From the NCBI GenBank assembly GCA_002296055.1, contig DBHE01000059.1:1-12397 (forward strand): 12,397 nucleotides of DNA, given 5' to 3'. The stretch is from Pseudomonadaceae bacterium UBA836. Its GTDB lineage: Bacteria; Pseudomonadota; Gammaproteobacteria; Pseudomonadales; Pseudomonadaceae. Position numbers and translations under genes: made by a program. Shown here piece after piece: positions 6,616 through 12,397 of this stretch; the first letter of the stretch is position 1, and each line of letters opens with the position of its first letter. Below the pieces are notes generated by a model, which saw only the letters and a program-made list of their open reading frames with translations, was not told where the DNA came from and did not search any database.

Positions 6616-7859
6616 TTCGCAAGGGCTCCGTCGTGCAGCGCATTTTCCATGCGCAAGGCTTGTTCGATATCGAGTCCGATAATCAGCACACCAATGACCT
6701 CTCCGCTGTGTGGATTACGGACGCCGCTGCTGATGTGTACCTGATAGCGGCGAGTGGATTGATCGTACCCCAGTTGCCCCATGTAGGGCTGTCCTTCGCT
6801 GGCAAAAAAGGGTTCAGCAAATTTGGCTTCATCTCCCTGCCAGTAGTCGGTGCTGAGGTTGCTGGTGGCTACGTTCAGTCCTTGCTGGCCTGTCAGCAGG
6901 ATCTCACTGACCAGCCCGTCGTGCTCTTGTTGCCGTGCGCGCAGCCAATCGGCGGTGGGGTTTTGCATGACGGCATCAATTAGCGGCCCGCCGCCCTCGG
7001 CGCGCTCTTGCTGCCACTGCTGGTCCCGCGTGTGGATTTGCGGGAGCGACAGTTGGTTGTGCTGGCTATTGTGCTGCATGACTGCCTCGATCAGACGGGG
7101 CTCGTGACGCCACGAGGCAAACAGCAGGTTGTAGAGCTTTTGCAAACGCTGGCGTTCATCGGCGTGCAGCACGCCAATTTCGGGCAGACAGTCAAACACC
7201 TGCTGATTGAATCGCTCCATAAAGCCCGGGTGGCGCTGCAGGTAGCGATTGGCGAAATAGACGCCCAGTGTGGTGTATTGCTGGAAGCGTGCATGGCGCG
7301 GGCGCAGCACGGTGGGTTGGCGTGTCAGTTCAATGCGCAGCGTTTGCTGGTCAGCCAGAAACGCGTCAATGCGTTCGCGCTGTAATAGTTGCAGTAGCTG
7401 GCTAGTGCTGCTGACTAGCGGGTCCACTCGGTACCCGCGTTGGCGTAGCCAGTTGGCTTCGTTGCTGCCGCGAATGCCCGCTACTCGCAGCGGTGCTCGA
7501 CCTTCAGCTGGCTGCAGAGGTCGATCCTGGTTGCTGTACCAGTACCATTTTTCCAGCGCCAGCGGCGCCGACAGGGTGGCGAAATTGTTGGCGCGGTTCA
7601 TCCGTGTGGCTGAAAAAAAGCCGTCCGCCTTGTCATCGCCCACTTCCTGGATAGCCCGCTCCCACGGCAAAACTCTGATCTGATACTCCATATCCAGTGC
7701 GTCGAAAATGCAGGCCAGCGCCTTGATTGAGCTGCCGCTTAGCTGGTCACCCTCGCGCACCTGATAGGGCGGGAAGATATCCGTATTCAGGCGCAACGGT
7801 TCCGCTGCCGTGGCGCTGGTGGCCAGCAGGAGCAGGCAAAGAGTGGTGACGCGTAGCAT
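6612..7859 (-). CDS. Secreted SBP_bac_3-like domain fused to a PDC/Cache-like sensor domain
   Basis: The 415-residue protein has a signal peptide of about 19 residues (VTTLCLLLLATSATAA before EPLRL). Residues 22-245 read as an extracellular solute-binding domain of family 3: RLNTDIFPPYQV, WERAIQEVGDDKADGFFSATR, AGIRGSNEANWLRQRGY and ERIDAFLADQQTL, as in proteins that bind amino acids or related small ligands. Residues 255-403 look like a PDC/single-Cache sensor: LIDAVMQNPTADWLRARQQ, an LNVATSNLSTDYWQGDE strand-turn, YQVHISSGVRNPHSGEVIGVLIIGLDIEQAL. No membrane segment, kinase, GGDEF or methyl-accepting region follows, so it should be free in the periplasm. ATG 7859 has AAGGA at good spacing. 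It is first of a two-gene operon with a TTG-started lipoprotein. The assignment of the second domain is from pattern recognition and less sure than the first. Confidence 0.82.
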   Translation of the reverse strand: MLRVTTLCLLLLATSATAAEPLRLNTDIFPPYQVREGDQLSGSSIKALACIFDALDMEYQIRVLPWERAIQEVGDDKADGFFSATRMNRANNFATLSAPLALEKWYWYSNQDRPLQPAEGRAPLRVAGIRGSNEANWLRQRGYRVDPLVSSTSQLLQLLQRERIDAFLADQQTLRIELTRQPTVLRPRHARFQQYTTLGVYFANRYLQRHPGFMERFNQQVFDCLPEIGVLHADERQRLQKLYNLLFASWRHEPRLIEAVMQHNSQHNQLSLPQIHTRDQQWQQERAEGGGPLIDAVMQNPTADWLRARQQEHDGLVSEILLTGQQGLNVATSNLSTDYWQGDEAKFAEPFFASEGQPYMGQLGYDQSTRRYQVHISSGVRNPHSGEVIGVLIIGLDIEQALRMENALHDGALAN

Positions 7860-7891
7860 GGTTATCGTCCTTGTGCAGTCAGCGCGTACTA

Positions 7892-8124
7892 GGGTCTGTT
7901 GACGTTTTGTTCATCCGCCTGCCCAAATAATAGCCCCGTACCTGCGGGTAGGGGCGCCGAGGTTGCGTCTGTAAAGTCGCCACTCGGCGTCGCTTATTTG
8001 GCATGACCACAAAAATGCCGGAAGCATGTTTGTGCGCCAGCCCCGCAGGGGAAGCGCAGGCAAGCAATGATGACTCCAGGCTCCTCGCTCCTTGGTTCGC
8101 TGCTTTACAGACAGCAACAGACGG
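7892..8124. repeat. Inverted-repeat-bounded segment, possible MITE or IS relic
   Basis: The left edge GGGTCTGTTG and the right edge CAACAGACGG are imperfect inverted copies, with 8 contiguous matching bases and scattered further matches inward. They enclose 233 bases rich in hairpins and without a gene. The edges resemble insertion-sequence termini in style, but no transposase, clear target duplication or intact element is visible. An 8-base inverted match at this distance can arise by chance, so this is a hypothesis. Confidence 0.3.
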
Positions 8125-8271
8125 ATGCACGAAACCTCAACACACTCTAGAACTATAGGGCATGGATCAGGGTTCATAAACCGGATTGCTGCCGAGCGAT
8201 CAAGCACGCCGATAGCGCTGGCGGCGGAGTGGGCGACACGGCATGCTATTCATCCAATTTATATTCAATCA

Positions 8272-8290
8272 GTCTGCCCATCACGCAGAC
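8272..8290 (+). promoter_or_regulatory. Hairpin or operator just upstream of the SDR ribosome site
   Basis: GTCTGC (8272-8277) and GCAGAC (8285-8290) form a perfect inverted repeat around a 7-base loop, ending five bases before the ribosome site GGAGG (8296-8300). Its position between the likely -10 (TATATT around 8260) and the SDR start suits an operator or a leader stem. The stem leaves the ribosome site free. Confidence 0.35.
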
Positions 8291-8306
8291 AGAGAGGAGG
8301 CACGGC

Positions 8307-9155
8307 ATGCAACAACTTCAGGGCAAGGTGGCGGTTATCACCGGCGGTGGTAGCGGTCTGGGACGTGAGCTGGCGCTGTGCTGTGCGGCGCGTGGTATGA
8401 AGCTGGTGTTGGGCGATGTAGACGAGAAGGGCATGCAGGAAACCCTGCGCCTGGTCGAGGCCCAGACCCCTGGCACCGAAAGCGCCACCATGCGACTGGA
8501 CGTCTCCAAGCTGGAGCAGTTGCAGGCGCTGGCCGAGCTGTGCACCTCGCGCTTTGGCGCTGCTCATGTACTGTTCAACAACGCGGGCGTGAGTGTCGGT
8601 GGTGCAGCCTGGGAAAACACTGTCGATGACTGGGAATGGGTCATGGGCGTCAACCTGTACGGCGTGGTCTGGGGTGTAAAGACCTTCACTCCGATGATGA
8701 TCGCCCAGGGCGAAGGTCACATCGTTAACACCGCCTCGGCGGCTGGCTGGGTCAACGGGCCGAACATGTCGGTTTACAACGTCACCAAACACTCGGTTGT
8801 GGCGCTGTCCGAAACCTTGGCGCTGGACCTGCGTGACGCCGGTGCCAATGTTGGCGTGACCTGCCTGTGCCCGGCGTTCTTCCCCACCGGCATTCACGAG
8901 TCGGCGCGCAACCGCCCGGCTGACAAGGGTGACACCGTTGAGCTGAGCGAAACCGCGCTTAAGCGCGCTGAGCTGACCAAGGCTGCGATTCAGAAAGGCA
9001 AGATTCAGGCGTCCGATATTGCGGAAATGACGGTCAAGGCGGTGGAAGAGGATCAGTTCTATGTCTTCCCGCATCGCAAGATCAAGCAACTGATTGGCCT
9101 GCGTGCGCAAGCGGCCAGCGACGAGAAGACCGTGTTCGACTCGATGAACCCGTAA
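8307..9155 (+). CDS. SDR family NAD(P)-dependent oxidoreductase
   Basis: The 282-residue protein is a classical short-chain dehydrogenase/reductase. The Rossmann motif TGGGSGLG spans residues 12-19, NNAG 91-94, the structural/catalytic Asn is N116, and the catalytic residues are S144 (NTASAAGW), Y157 and K161 (YNVTK). An acidic D37 after the second strand (LGDVDE) favours NAD over NADP. The FGAAHVLFNNAG, WENTVDDWEWVMGVNLYGVVWGV and CPAFFPTGIHESARNRP segments place it near uncharacterised SDRs of the PRK06194 kind, so the substrate cannot be named. ATG 8307 has AGGAGG six bases upstream; an in-frame start at 8229 lacks one. The C-terminal part (200-282) is long and charged, usual for this subgroup. 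It is monocistronic, ending at a strong terminator. Confidence 0.93.
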   Translation: MQQLQGKVAVITGGGSGLGRELALCCAARGMKLVLGDVDEKGMQETLRLVEAQTPGTESATMRLDVSKLEQLQALAELCTSRFGAAHVLFNNAGVSVGGAAWENTVDDWEWVMGVNLYGVVWGVKTFTPMMIAQGEGHIVNTASAAGWVNGPNMSVYNVTKHSVVALSETLALDLRDAGANVGVTCLCPAFFPTGIHESARNRPADKGDTVELSETALKRAELTKAAIQKGKIQASDIAEMTVKAVEEDQFYVFPHRKIKQLIGLRAQAASDEKTVFDSMNP

Positions 9156-9174
9156 CGTTTTGCCTGTTGTACGG

Positions 9175-9204
9175 AAAACCCCGGCGCTCTCGCCGGGGTT
9201 TTTT
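9175..9204. terminator. Bidirectional rho-independent terminator
   Basis: CCCCGGCG (9179-9186) pairs perfectly with CGCCGGGG (9191-9198) across a CTCT loop. It is preceded by AAAA and followed by TTTTTT, so it works on the plus strand for the SDR gene (ending at 9155) and on the minus strand for the phaG-like gene (ending at 9209). This is the strongest terminator in the window. Confidence 0.95.
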
Positions 9205-9208
9205 ATTG

Positions 9209-10075
9209 TCAGCCGGCCAGCGCCAGGCGCTGTTGGTTGCCTGTGGCGGGTGCCTGCAGCACAAAGCCCTCTATCGCGGCGCGCATATCCTGCCAGGCGG
9301 TCTTGTGCTCCATATCCAGAAAGTGCCCGGTGTGAGCAATGCTGGCAAAGCGAGCGTTGCGCGCCAGGTCGGCGAAGTGCCGCGCGTCCGCCGGCCCGGT
9401 GTACCTGTCCCACTCGCCATTGATAAACAGCAGCGGAATATCGATATTGCTCACGCAGCGCATGTACTGATCGGCATCCAGCTCCAACACCTGGCGGATA
9501 TGGAACAGCATCTGGCCGTACTCGTGCTCCTCCAGGCTGCTGACGTGACGGAAGTTGCAGCGCTTGTAGAGCGAGGGCAGGTGCTCGCCAATAGTTTCGT
9601 TGATCAGCTCGCCGATAGCCTGGCGGTTGCAGGCAGCCAGGTGGGTCTTGCCGCGCGCGAGATAGTCCTGCATGGCTGGGTTGAGCACCGGCGCAAAGGA
9701 GGTTACCAGTGCCCGGCGAATCCGCGCAGGGCGCTGGGCCAGCGCCAGCATCGCCGCTACGCCGCCCCAGGAAAAGGACATCAGGTGGTCGGCGCGAAAG
9801 TGTTCGATCAGATCCAGCAGAATCAGCGCTTCGTCTTCCTTGCCAATCAACGGCAGGGTCGGGTTGTGGGCCCGCGAATGGCCGCTGTAGGGCTGGTCAA
9901 ATAGCACCACGTTGAACAGGGGCTGCAGATAGCGCAGGGTCTGGCCAAAGGAGGCTGCTGTGGCCAGCGAGCCGTTGACCAGAATGATGGTCGCATCGGT
10001 CTCGGGGTTGGGGTAAAACCAGGTGTGCACCTTCAAGTCACGGTGCACGCGAATAACGGCTTTCTCAGCGTACAT
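9209..10075 (-). CDS. phaG: PhaG/RhlA-family 3-hydroxyacyl-ACP acyltransferase or thioesterase
   Basis: The 288-residue alpha/beta-hydrolase-fold protein closely follows the PhaG pattern as I recall it (3-hydroxyacyl-ACP:CoA transacylase or 3-hydroxyacyl-ACP thioesterase, linking fatty acid synthesis to PHA) and more loosely RhlA, which makes the rhamnolipid lipid precursor. Landmarks are IILVNGSLATAASFGQTLR, FNVVLFDQPYSGHSR, ADHLMSFSWGG, SSLEEHEYGQM, LFINGEWDRYT and TGHFLDMEHK. Counted from the ATG at 10075, the triad falls at S102, D223 and H251, the numbers known for RhlA/PhaG, which supports this start; it also has GAGG five bases upstream, whereas a GTG at 10081 has none. The H-X4-D motif described for PhaG reads H177-X4-E182 here. 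It lies 116 bases downstream of rmlD on the same strand and ends at the bidirectional terminator. Confidence 0.87.
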   Translation of the reverse strand: MYAEKAVIRVHRDLKVHTWFYPNPETDATIILVNGSLATAASFGQTLRYLQPLFNVVLFDQPYSGHSRAHNPTLPLIGKEDEALILLDLIEHFRADHLMSFSWGGVAAMLALAQRPARIRRALVTSFAPVLNPAMQDYLARGKTHLAACNRQAIGELINETIGEHLPSLYKRCNFRHVSSLEEHEYGQMLFHIRQVLELDADQYMRCVSNIDIPLLFINGEWDRYTGPADARHFADLARNARFASIAHTGHFLDMEHKTAWQDMRAAIEGFVLQAPATGNQQRLALAG

Positions 10076-10152
10076 GGGCACCTCGGTGTCAGTCGGTCAG
10101 CGCACGCCGATGGCGCGCAGGTCGGAGTCGACACCAGCTAAACCCAGACAGA

Positions 10153-10168
10153 TGACAGCGACGTGTCA
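10153..10168. promoter_or_regulatory. Palindrome TGACA-N6-TGTCA between rmlD and phaG
   Basis: The 116-base spacer between rmlD and the phaG-like gene has no T-tailed terminator hairpin, so read-through from rmlD is possible. It contains this symmetric 16-base element about 80-90 bases before the phaG ATG, which could be an operator for a separate phaG promoter. No good -35/-10 pair was found with it. Confidence 0.3.
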
Positions 10169-10191
10169 CCGGAGCGCCGTTCAGGCGATCT

Positions 10192-11058
10192 TCACGGGGT
10201 TGTCATCTGTTGCAGGCAGGAGGTCAGTGCGCTGGCCCAGTCGGGTTGAGTAATACCGCATTCACGCTGCAGGCGCGTGCAGTCAAGAATGGCCGAGGCG
10301 GGGCGCCGTGCGGGGGTGGGGTACTCGGCGCTGGTCAGCGGTGAGAGTATTGGTGCTTGCTTGAGCAGGCCCAGCTGCACGGCGTTGGCGAAGATACGCT
10401 GGGCAAAGTCATACCAGCTGCAGGGCGGGTTGCCGCTGTAATGAAAGGCCCCGTGAGCGCCGGGTAGCGCTGCCAGCTTCCACAAGGTTTGAGCGATAGC
10501 TTGCGCCGGCGTCGGGCCGCCTGTCTGATCGCAGACGATACCCAACTGCTGGCGTTCGGCGCCGAGGCGCAGCATGGTTTTTACAAAGTTGCCGCCGTGC
10601 GCGCCGAATACCCAACTGGTACGCAGCACCAGCGCCTGCTCGCCCAAGGCCAGCGCTGCCTGCTCGCCTGCCAGTTTGCTGGCGCCGTAGACATTGATCG
10701 GCTTGCAGGGGGCGTCTTCTGCCAGTGCGGAGCCTGTGTCACCGGGGAAGACGTAGTCGGTGGACAGCTGAAATAGCCGTGCGCCAATGGCGCTGGCTGC
10801 CGTGCTGAGGTGCTCGACGGCACTAGCGTTGATGGCGAAGGCGCGTTCGGGTTCGCTTTCGGCGCGGTCAACGGCGGTGTAGGCCGCGGCGTTGATAATC
10901 AGCTCGGGCCGCCAGTGGCTCAGCAACTGGCTGATCTGCTGCGGCTCGCTCAGGTCCAGCTCACGGGAGCTGGGCGCCAGACACTCAATGCCCTGCGGCT
11001 TGCAGGCAAGCAGGGCGTGGCCGACCTGACCGCTGCCCCCGGTGAGGAGAACGCGCAT
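10192..11058 (-). CDS. rmlD: RmlD, dTDP-4-dehydrorhamnose reductase
   Basis: The 288-residue extended-SDR enzyme carries out the last step of dTDP-L-rhamnose synthesis, NAD(P)H-dependent reduction of dTDP-4-dehydro-L-rhamnose. The nucleotide motif GGSGQVG is at 7-13, NAAAYTAVDRAE at 56-67, the catalytic Thr in STDYVF (T100), and the Tyr-Lys pair in VYGASKLAGE (Y124, K128). RTSWVFGAHGGNFVKTML and DQTGGPTPA are typical of the family. The length is normal. The ATG at 11058 shares one base with the rmlC stop (TGATG), so the genes are co-translated. The order rmlA-rmlC-rmlD differs from the rmlBDAC order I recall for P. aeruginosa. Confidence 0.96.
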   Translation of the reverse strand: MRVLLTGGSGQVGHALLACKPQGIECLAPSSRELDLSEPQQISQLLSHWRPELIINAAAYTAVDRAESEPERAFAINASAVEHLSTAASAIGARLFQLSTDYVFPGDTGSALAEDAPCKPINVYGASKLAGEQAALALGEQALVLRTSWVFGAHGGNFVKTMLRLGAERQQLGIVCDQTGGPTPAQAIAQTLWKLAALPGAHGAFHYSGNPPCSWYDFAQRIFANAVQLGLLKQAPILSPLTSAEYPTPARRPASAILDCTRLQRECGITQPDWASALTSCLQQMTTP

Positions 11059-11603
11059 CAGCTATGCCTGCTTGCCAGTAGTGTTTGCAGTGTGGGGTTC
11101 TGGCGGTCCTTGTCAGACAGTTTCGGATCGCTGACGGGCCAGTCGATTGCCAGCGCCGGGTCATTCCAGAGCACACCGCCTTCATCCTGGGGTTGGTAGA
11201 AATCGGTACATTTGTACTCGAAGTCGGCTATCTCGCTAAGCACGCAAAAACCATGGGCGTAGCCCGGTGGCACCCACATCTGCAGGTGGTTGTCGTCTGA
11301 GAGAATGGCAGAGGCGTGCTGCCCACAGGTCGGTGAGTCCGGGTTGATATCCAGTACTACGTCGAATACGCAGCCGCGGCTGACGCGCACCAGCTTGCCC
11401 TGCGGACGACTGCGCTGGAAATGCAGGCCACGCAGTACGCCGCGTGCCGAGCGCGAGTGATTGTCCTGCACAAAGGGCTGGGTGATGCCCAGCTCGGCGT
11501 AGCGTTCGGTTTGAAAGGTTTCAATAAAGAAGCCTCGGCTGTCGCCGAACACCCGAGGTTCCAGAATCAGTACGCCGGGCAGCGCGGTTTCGCGTACCTT
11601 CAT
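11058..11603 (-). CDS. rmlC: RmlC, dTDP-4-dehydrorhamnose 3,5-epimerase
   Basis: The 181-residue cupin epimerises dTDP-4-dehydro-6-deoxyglucose at C3 and C5, the third step towards dTDP-L-rhamnose. Family landmarks are [36 protein letters not shown] with the catalytic base H61, GKLVRV with K70, [18 protein letters not shown] (H117) and FEYKCTDFY with the catalytic Y130. The length equals the usual pseudomonad enzyme. ATG 11603 overlaps the rmlA stop as ATGA and has AGGA nine bases upstream. It sits between rmlA and rmlD in one tight transcription unit. Confidence 0.97.
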   Translation of the reverse strand: MKVRETALPGVLILEPRVFGDSRGFFIETFQTERYAELGITQPFVQDNHSRSARGVLRGLHFQRSRPQGKLVRVSRGCVFDVVLDINPDSPTCGQHASAILSDDNHLQMWVPPGYAHGFCVLSEIADFEYKCTDFYQPQDEGGVLWNDPALAIDWPVSDPKLSDKDRQNPTLQTLLASRHS

Positions 11604-12397
11604 GGTTGGCCGTCCTGCTGCAGCAGGCGCAACAGATACTGGCCGTAGCCCGTCTTGCTCAGGGCGCTGGCCTCGGCGCGCAGGGTGTCGGCGCTGAGCC
11701 AGCCCTGGCGGTAGGCAATTTCCTCCAGGCAGGCAACCTTCAGGCCCTGGCGCGCCTCGATGGTTTGCACAAAGGAACTGGCGTCCATCAGTGAGTCGTG
11801 GGTGCCGGTGTCCAGCCAGGCAAAACCGCGCCCAAGCAGGCTGACGTTGAGGTCGCCGCGCTCCAGGTACGCCATGTTCACGTCGGTGATTTCCAGCTCG
11901 CCCCGAGCCGATGGTTTGATGCCGCGGGCGATCTCGATTACATCGTTGTCGTAGAAATACAGGCCGGTCACGGCGTAGTTGGATTTGGGCTGGGCCGGCT
12001 TTTCTTCAATCGATACCGCCATGCCTTGGTCATCAAATTCAACCACACCAAAGCGCTCGGGGTCGCTCACGTGATAACCGAACACGGTGGCACCACTGCC
12101 GCGCTGGGCCGCTTCGTTGAGCATGGCGCTGAAGCCGTAGCCATAGAAGATGTTGTCGCCCAGAATCAGGCAGACGTTACTGTCGCCAATGAACTCCTCA
12201 CCGATCAGAAAGGCCTGGGCCAGACCGTCTGGAGAGGGCTGCTCTGCGTAGCTGAGGTGAATGCCAAAGTCGCTGCCATCGCCCAGCAGATTGCGAAAGT
12301 TGGGCAGGTCGTGCGGCGTGGAGATGATCAGGATCTCACGGATGCCGGCCAGCATCAGCACCGACAGCGGATAGTAGATCATCGGCTTGTCGTAGAT
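11600..12397 (-). CDS. rmlA: RmlA, glucose-1-phosphate thymidylyltransferase (N-terminus off the window)
   Basis: The frame stays open to the window edge, beginning [25 protein letters not shown], so 265 residues plus the stop are visible out of a usual 290 or so. The missing part contains the N-terminal GGSGTRL-type nucleotide loop. The enzyme joins glucose-1-phosphate and dTTP to give dTDP-glucose, the first step of dTDP-L-rhamnose synthesis. Seen are [16 protein letters not shown], the metal-site [32 protein letters not shown], and [20 protein letters not shown] with the second metal aspartate. The in-frame ATG at 12382 is internal, not the start. It leads the visible rmlACD run; whether rmlB lies upstream cannot be seen. 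Confidence 0.97.
   Translation of the reverse strand: MYDKPMIYYPLSVLMLAGIREILIISTPHDLPNFRNLLGDGSDFGIHLSYAEQPSPDGLAQAFLIGEEFIGDSNVCLILGDNIFYGYGFSAMLNEAAQRGSGATVFGYHVSDPERFGVVEFDDQGMAVSIEEKPAQPKSNYAVTGLYFYDNDVIEIARGIKPSARGELEITDVNMAYLERGDLNVSLLGRGFAWLDTGTHDSLMDASSFVQTIEARQGLKVACLEEIAYRQGWLSADTLRAEASALSKTGYGQYLLRLLQQDGQP

Larger units (their letters stand above)
7860..8306. other. Gene-poor structured region, possibly carrying a mobile-element relic
   Basis: These 447 bases separate the divergent sensor and SDR genes. Short frames of 80-100 codons exist on both strands but have no ribosome site or recognisable domain and overlap one another. Three GC-rich stem-loops are seen: 7933-7955 (GCCCC/GGGGC plus TACC/GGTA), 7955-7989 (CGCCGAG/CTCGGCG) and 8033-8058 (TGCGC/GCGCA outside CCCC-GCA-GGGG). 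GTCTGTTG at 7894-7901 is inverted as CAACAGAC at 8115-8122. The last 80 bases are A/T-richer and probably hold the SDR promoter, with a TATATT -10-like hexamer near 8260. Confidence 0.6.

Noticed and set aside
7879..8207. Two overlapping minus-strand frames of 83 and 98 codons in the 7860-8306 spacer
   Set aside because: Neither has a ribosome site or recognisable domain, and they overlap each other in different frames. They could be remnants of a mobile element but are not supported as genes.
8265..9413. A 382-codon open frame on the minus strand opposite the SDR gene
   Set aside because: It crosses a strong terminator and has no ribosome site or domain; the plus-strand SDR carries every catalytic motif.
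10076..10081. A GTG start at 10081 for the phaG-like gene
   Set aside because: The GTG has no spaced ribosome site, whereas ATG 10075 has GAGG at five bases and puts the catalytic residues at the family's usual numbers.

Overview
The window is GC-rich, densely packed gammaproteobacterial DNA with the feel of a pseudomonad chromosome (Pseudomonas or a Halopseudomonas-like relative). The support is a BraC/LivK-type branched-chain amino acid binding protein followed by LivH, a PhaG-like acyltransferase/thioesterase, pseudomonad-style rml genes and a DUF2288 protein. No tRNA, rRNA, CRISPR array or intact insertion sequence is visible. All family assignments rest on reading the translations and recalling the families; no database search was run.

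Layout. (1) 1-1332, minus strand: the start of livH, a rho-independent terminator, and livK. (2) 1651-1953, plus strand: a DUF2288 protein whose Shine-Dalgarno sequence can be buried in a hairpin. (3) 1950-5230, minus strand: a four-gene ABC importer operon of the phosphonate/phosphite class (binding protein, ATPase, two permeases), with overlapping or nearly overlapping genes. The binding protein resembles the branch that some annotation pipelines call 'putative selenate', so the substrate is open. (4) 5393-6187, plus strand: a hydroxypyruvate-isomerase-like TIM barrel, divergent from the importer. (5) 6184-7859, minus strand: a two-gene operon encoding a secreted protein that joins an SBP_bac_3-type ligand-binding domain to a PDC/Cache-like sensor domain with no visible output domain, then a small lipoprotein coupled to it by a TTG start. 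(6) 7860-8306: a 447-base region without a convincing gene, with GC-rich hairpins and an imperfect inverted repeat that may bound a small mobile-element relic. (7) 8307-9155, plus strand: a classical SDR, ending at a strong bidirectional terminator. (8) 9209-12397, minus strand: rmlA (cut by the window edge), rmlC and rmlD with overlapping ends, then a phaG/rhlA-family gene 116 bases downstream.

How the genes may work together. livK/livH supply branched-chain amino acid uptake, and the terminator between them probably lets the binding protein be made in excess over the membrane parts. rmlACD makes dTDP-L-rhamnose for LPS or exopolysaccharide. A PhaG/RhlA homologue beside it is suggestive, because RhlA makes the lipid half of rhamnolipids and dTDP-L-rhamnose is the sugar donor, but no rhamnosyltransferase is in view and PHA metabolism is an equal alternative.

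The best candidates for something undescribed are the output-less double sensor with its lipoprotein (6184-7859), the phaG-rml neighbourhood, and the structured spacer at 7890-8125. None is a proven new system.
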